Assembly (NCBI GenBank): GCA_947477885.1
Contig: CANJUD010000007.1
Coordinates: forward strand, 62,001 to 126,000
DNA: 64,000 nucleotides
Direction: 5' to 3'
Source of the DNA: Bacteroidota bacterium
GTDB lineage: Bacteria > Bacteroidota > Bacteroidia > UKL13-3
Part shown: piece after piece, positions 60,505 through 64,000 of the stretch
How the letters are laid out: each line of letters starts with the position of its first letter
Position numbering within the stretch: position 1 is the stretch's first letter
Made by a program: the position numbers and the translations under genes
The notes under the pieces: generated by a model
Databases searched by the model: none
What the model saw: the letters and a program-made list of their open reading frames with translations, nothing else
What the model was told of the DNA's origin: nothing

Positions 60505-61638
60505 ATGATGAAGAAAGTTTTTGGTACTATTATATTGTCTTGGTGTTTATACAGTTTCTCATTTGGGCAGCAAACACCTATATCTTCAGACCCTGAGTTG
60601 AAAAAATTAGTATTGAAGGGATTGGAAAAAATGTATAACTTCAAATTCAAAGACGCAGAACTCGTATACAAACAAGTAAAAACCAAACTACCCGACCATC
60701 CATTATATTATATGTTAATGGCTATGAACATGGATTGGCAATGGGAGCCAGAACTGACCAATGACACCTTGGTAAAAAAAATGAAAGCATTTTTAAACCA
60801 CACCGTAGAGCTTTGCGAAGCCTTGCTGAATGTGCAGAAAAAGGATGATGCAGAGATTATGTTTATATATTTTACTGCCGAAGGTTTTTTAGCTAGGGTA
60901 AACTCCATGCAAGGTGATTATATGGCGGCTGTGAGAAACTCGACCAATGCCTATAAATATGTAAAGAAAGGTTTCACATTGAAAGAAAAGTTTAGTGATT
61001 TTTATTTTTCTACGGGTATGTATAATTATTATAGAGAGCGATACCCTGAGTTGCACCCAGTTATAAAACCCTTTGCAAAGCTAATGGATGCTGGCAATGC
61101 GGTTGAGGGAATAGAGCAATTGAAGATTGCATACAAAACATCTCTTTTCAGCAAAATGGAATCGGCTAATTATTTGGTAAATATATATTTTAAATACGAA
61201 GGCAAACCCGCTGAAATACTGAGCACTATTGAAGAAGTGGTAAAAAAATATCCAGACAATTTATTTTTTGTATTTAAGTATGCTGAAGGATTATTGCAAA
61301 CCGGCCAAGCAGAGAAAGCATTGCCTCATATAGAAAAACTAATTTCAACCAACTGGTCTTATTATAAATGTGCCGGCAATATTATGATGACTTGGTATAA
61401 TTTGAATAATAGTAAGACCACTGAAGCGTCTGCCAGCATGACACTTGCTGATGTATTATACAAAAAAATGTATAAAGTAAACGACAATTTGCACGGCTAT
61501 TATTATATAACAAAAGGTAAACTTGCCCAAGCAGAAGGTAAAAACCTAGAAGCAAAAAAACTATATAATACTGCTGCTAATAAAGCAGAATATCCAAGTA
61601 TAATAGCTGAGGCGAAGAAGTTGGCGGGAGCTTTATAA
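60505..61638 (+). CDS. Secreted TPR-like protein, 377 residues
   Basis: Signal peptide MMKKVFGTIILSWCLYSFSFG, then a long helical protein with TPR-like units (FKDAELVYKQVKTKLPDHPLYYMLMAM, AAVRNSTNAYKYVKKGFTL, GEGLLQTGQAEKALPHIEKL-type repeats and a last EAKKLYNTAANKAEY). Such periplasmic TPR proteins are protein-binding scaffolds; the partner is unknown. No catalytic motif. It stands between panB (50 bp upstream) and the convergent pheT. A short inverted repeat (ATGCTGAA/TTCAGCAT, 61650-61705) lies in the intergenic gap. Confidence 0.8.
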   Translation: MMKKVFGTIILSWCLYSFSFGQQTPISSDPELKKLVLKGLEKMYNFKFKDAELVYKQVKTKLPDHPLYYMLMAMNMDWQWEPELTNDTLVKKMKAFLNHTVELCEALLNVQKKDDAEIMFIYFTAEGFLARVNSMQGDYMAAVRNSTNAYKYVKKGFTLKEKFSDFYFSTGMYNYYRERYPELHPVIKPFAKLMDAGNAVEGIEQLKIAYKTSLFSKMESANYLVNIYFKYEGKPAEILSTIEEVVKKYPDNLFFVFKYAEGLLQTGQAEKALPHIEKLISTNWSYYKCAGNIMMTWYNLNNSKTTEASASMTLADVLYKKMYKVNDNLHGYYYITKGKLAQAEGKNLEAKKLYNTAANKAEYPSIIAEAKKLAGAL

Positions 61639-61736
61639 TAAAGCCCGTTATGCTGAAATGTATTAGCATCTAATAACCTCTAGAGAGCAGAAATAAATTC
61701 AGCATGAGGGTTTAATTCTAGGTACAGTATGACGGC

Positions 61737-64000
61737 TTAACCCCTCACCACAGCCCCCAAATCATCCGCAAATTTCTGTGATATTTTTTGCATAGCCTTG
61801 TCAATGGTAGCATCATCGAGGGTTTTTTCTTCATCGCATAAAAAGAAACTTAGTGCATAGGATTTTTTTCCTTCACCTAGTTTTGCATCACGATATACAT
61901 CAAATAATTCTACTTTCTTTAAAAGTTTTTTGTTGGCATCTTTTGCTACAGTTTCTAATTGTCCAAAAGTAATTTGCTCATCTAACAATAATGATAAGTC
62001 TCTTTTAACTTCGGGGAATTTGCTTACGGGTTTATATACAAATGTTTGTTTGTTGCTAATATCCATCAGCGTGTCCCAGTTAAGTTGGGCGTATGCTACA
62101 GAAGAATCTATGTCAAATTGTTTCAGTTGTTTTCCTTTGGCATAGCCGAGTGTAGCTATCTCTGCACTATTATATAATAATGCAACCGCATCATCTAATA
62201 AGGCATGTTCTATTTTTTGTGTTTGTATATTGGCAATACCGAGCGATTGTATAATAAGTTCTACGTGATTTTGTATATGATAGTAGCTTGCTGCTTGCTC
62301 GTTTTTCTGCCAACCTTCTATTATGTAATTCCCTGTTATCGCCAAAGAAAGTACAGCAGTTTCTTCAAATCCATTTGCTCCGTTGTTATATATTTTCCCA
62401 AATTCAAACAAACGCAAATCGGGATTTTTTCTGTTTCTATTATATGATATACTTTGTAATGCCCCATGCAATAAATGGTTACGCAACGTATTCAATTCGT
62501 TGCTCAATGGGTTTTGTAAATGTATAGGTTTCACCTCAGCAAGTGACCATTCTGCTGGCACTAGGGAGTTGTTCATCATCTCGCTAAAACCTTGGCTGCA
62601 AAGCATATTCGCAATTTTATTTTGCTTATGATATATAGGTTCGTATGCATCATTCCGCACTGCGATTTTCATTTGCTCAGGGAACTCAATATTATTCAAT
62701 CCATATATTCGCAATACTTCTTCGGTAATATCTGCTGGGCGTGTAACTTCTTGTCGGTAACTTGGAATTTGTAAAGTTATAATATCTGCATTTTCTTTTA
62801 TGATAATAAAATCAAGTTTTAATAAAATATCTATAATAGTTTTATTATCTAAATTTTTGCCAATAAGTTTTCTTGCTTTATCCAAATCATAATCAATTTG
62901 TAACGGAATAAATGGATTGGGATGTTGGTCGATGGCTTGGTGCATATTGCCGCTGGCTGTTTCTATAATCAAATTTGCCAAACGATGCAATGCTTTTAGT
63001 GGTAATAAAGGATCGGTGCTCCGCTCAAAGCGAAAAGACGAATCCGTACTTATCATGTGTGCTTTTGCAGTTTTGCGAACCACTACCGGGTCGAAACAAG
63101 CACTTTCTAAAAATATATTGGTGGTCTGTTCGCTCACGCCACTCTGCTGTCCGCCAAATACGCCTGCGAGTGCAAGCGGTTTTTCTGCATCAGCAATTAG
63201 TAATTCATGACCAAATAATTTTCGTTCAGCACCATCCAAAGTATATAATACTTCACCCGCATTTGCTTTGCGGACTATTATAGTTTGGGCAGCAATTTTA
63301 TCAGCATCGAAAGCATGGGTAGGTTGCCCCAGCTCGTGCATTACATAATTGGTGCAGTCTACTATATTATTGATGGGTTTTAATCCAATCGTCATTAATC
63401 TATTTCTTAGCCAAGCAGGTGAATCTTTTATATGTACACCTGTTATATACATCCCACAATAACGTCGACATAATTCCGCATCATCTATTTGTATATGATA
63501 ATTTGATTTAGGAAGATTTTCAGGAATTTCCATATTGGGATATATAATATCGATCCCGGTCACGCCTTTCACATCGCGGGCTACACCTGCATGCGAGGCA
63601 GCATCGCCACGGTTTGCCGTTAATCCAATTTCAATAGTATAATCATTATATACACCATAATAATCGGCAACAGGTGTTCCTATATTTATATCACTGGGTA
63701 AAACTATAATACCATCATGACTTTGCCCCATGCCTATTTCATCATCGGCACAAAGCATTCCTTCCGATGCTTCGCCACGTATTTTACTTTTCTGAATAGT
63801 AAATGGCTCGCCTGCACTTGGATATAATTTTGAACCCACGGTTGCCACTACTACTTTTTGGCCTACTGCGACATTGGGTGCACCGCATACTATATTTAAA
63901 GCTTTTTCTTGTCCGATATTAACTGTGGTAATTTTTAATTTATCGGCATTTGGGTGCTGGGCACAGGTGAGCACTTCACCCACAATTAGGCCTTGCAGGC
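61737..64000 (-). CDS. pheT: Phenylalanyl-tRNA synthetase beta subunit (5' end outside window)
   Basis: Beta subunit of PheRS, 753 residues visible. The frame stays open through the window edge (LQGLIVGEVLTC precedes the GTG at 63983), so perhaps 40 residues are missing. An N-terminal EMAP-type tRNA-binding domain (HPNADKLKITTVNIG) is followed by the B3/B4 editing region (GDAASHAGVARDVKGVTG, VDCTNYVMHELGQPTHAFDADKI), the B5 domain and an FDX-ACB domain at the C-terminus (KFPEVKRDLSLLLDEQITFG to LDDATIDKAMQKISQ). Length agrees with full-size PheT. The alpha subunit is not visible. Confidence 0.97.
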   Translation of the reverse strand, partial: LQGLIVGEVLTCAQHPNADKLKITTVNIGQEKALNIVCGAPNVAVGQKVVVATVGSKLYPSAGEPFTIQKSKIRGEASEGMLCADDEIGMGQSHDGIIVLPSDINIGTPVADYYGVYNDYTIEIGLTANRGDAASHAGVARDVKGVTGIDIIYPNMEIPENLPKSNYHIQIDDAELCRRYCGMYITGVHIKDSPAWLRNRLMTIGLKPINNIVDCTNYVMHELGQPTHAFDADKIAAQTIIVRKANAGEVLYTLDGAERKLFGHELLIADAEKPLALAGVFGGQQSGVSEQTTNIFLESACFDPVVVRKTAKAHMISTDSSFRFERSTDPLLPLKALHRLANLIIETASGNMHQAIDQHPNPFIPLQIDYDLDKARKLIGKNLDNKTIIDILLKLDFIIIKENADIITLQIPSYRQEVTRPADITEEVLRIYGLNNIEFPEQMKIAVRNDAYEPIYHKQNKIANMLCSQGFSEMMNNSLVPAEWSLAEVKPIHLQNPLSNELNTLRNHLLHGALQSISYNRNRKNPDLRLFEFGKIYNNGANGFEETAVLSLAITGNYIIEGWQKNEQAASYYHIQNHVELIIQSLGIANIQTQKIEHALLDDAVALLYNSAEIATLGYAKGKQLKQFDIDSSVAYAQLNWDTLMDISNKQTFVYKPVSKFPEVKRDLSLLLDEQITFGQLETVAKDANKKLLKKVELFDVYRDAKLGEGKKSYALSFFLCDEEKTLDDATIDKAMQKISQKFADDLGAVVRG

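Overview
The window is AT-rich chromosomal DNA from a member of the Bacteroidota, probably an environmental lineage near Sphingobacteriales or Chitinophagales; the order is a guess. The phylum call rests on several lines of evidence: a large surface protein with a C-terminal type IX secretion sorting domain (22318-25083), a GLPGLI-family protein behind a TonB-type outer-membrane barrel (48617-52124), a fused alpha/beta 2-oxoacid dehydrogenase E1 (5820-7817), a short NusA without the C-terminal acidic repeats, and repeated TAnnTTTG promoter boxes close to start codons. Most of the window is housekeeping sequence in short mixed-strand operons, separated by small palindromic intergenic repeats of several families.

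Layout. 1-8 kb: end of lpxB, tRNA-Ala(GGC), a GDP-mannose dehydratase/glycosyltransferase pair, purD, asd and the E1 fusion. 8-15 kb: an EGF-like lipoprotein, a periplasmic thioredoxin-like protein, purQ, a porin-like barrel, a 3-hydroxyacyl-CoA dehydrogenase and an OppC-type permease. 15.08-20.09 kb: an integrated element of about 5.0 kb, bounded by an exact 20-bp direct repeat of the 3' end of an intact tRNA-Arg(CCU) gene. It encodes a tyrosine recombinase, a 358-residue unknown protein translationally coupled to it, an excisionase-like protein, a winged-helix protein, a 57-residue protein, a 229-residue unknown protein and, at the far end, a protein resembling a phage terminase small subunit. 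No large terminase or structural gene is present. That layout resembles a phage satellite (PICI-like) and is my leading candidate for something undescribed.

20-28 kb: a tail-specific protease, the type IX secretion cargo, and an Fe-S/lipoate group (lipA, Nfu-type carrier, Mrp-type ATPase). 28.1-31.2 kb: a two-gene unit of different texture, with a PLP aminotransferase overlapping a 642-residue protein that fuses an FAD monooxygenase to a DsbA/SpxH-like thioredoxin domain. This is the second main candidate. 31-36 kb: CoA-transferase subunit A, nrnA, mutL, rnc and a DUF4160/DUF2442 pair. 36.7-41.8 kb: the rimP-nusA-infB operon, with a terminator-like hairpin immediately before rimP and a palindromic repeat between rimP and nusA. 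41.8-47.3 kb: aroK, HU, sucA, a frameshifted membrane protein, a TPR protein and recR. 47.4-64 kb: an exostosin-like protein, the outer-membrane barrel plus GLPGLI pair, recX, pyrE, a Nudix hydrolase, hutI, a gamma-carbonic-anhydrase-like protein, a nucleoside phosphorylase, a universal stress protein, panB, a TPR protein and most of pheT.

Functions were assigned by reading motifs, without database searches. Start codons were moved downstream of the longest open frame where a signal peptide, family N-terminus or promoter box indicated it.
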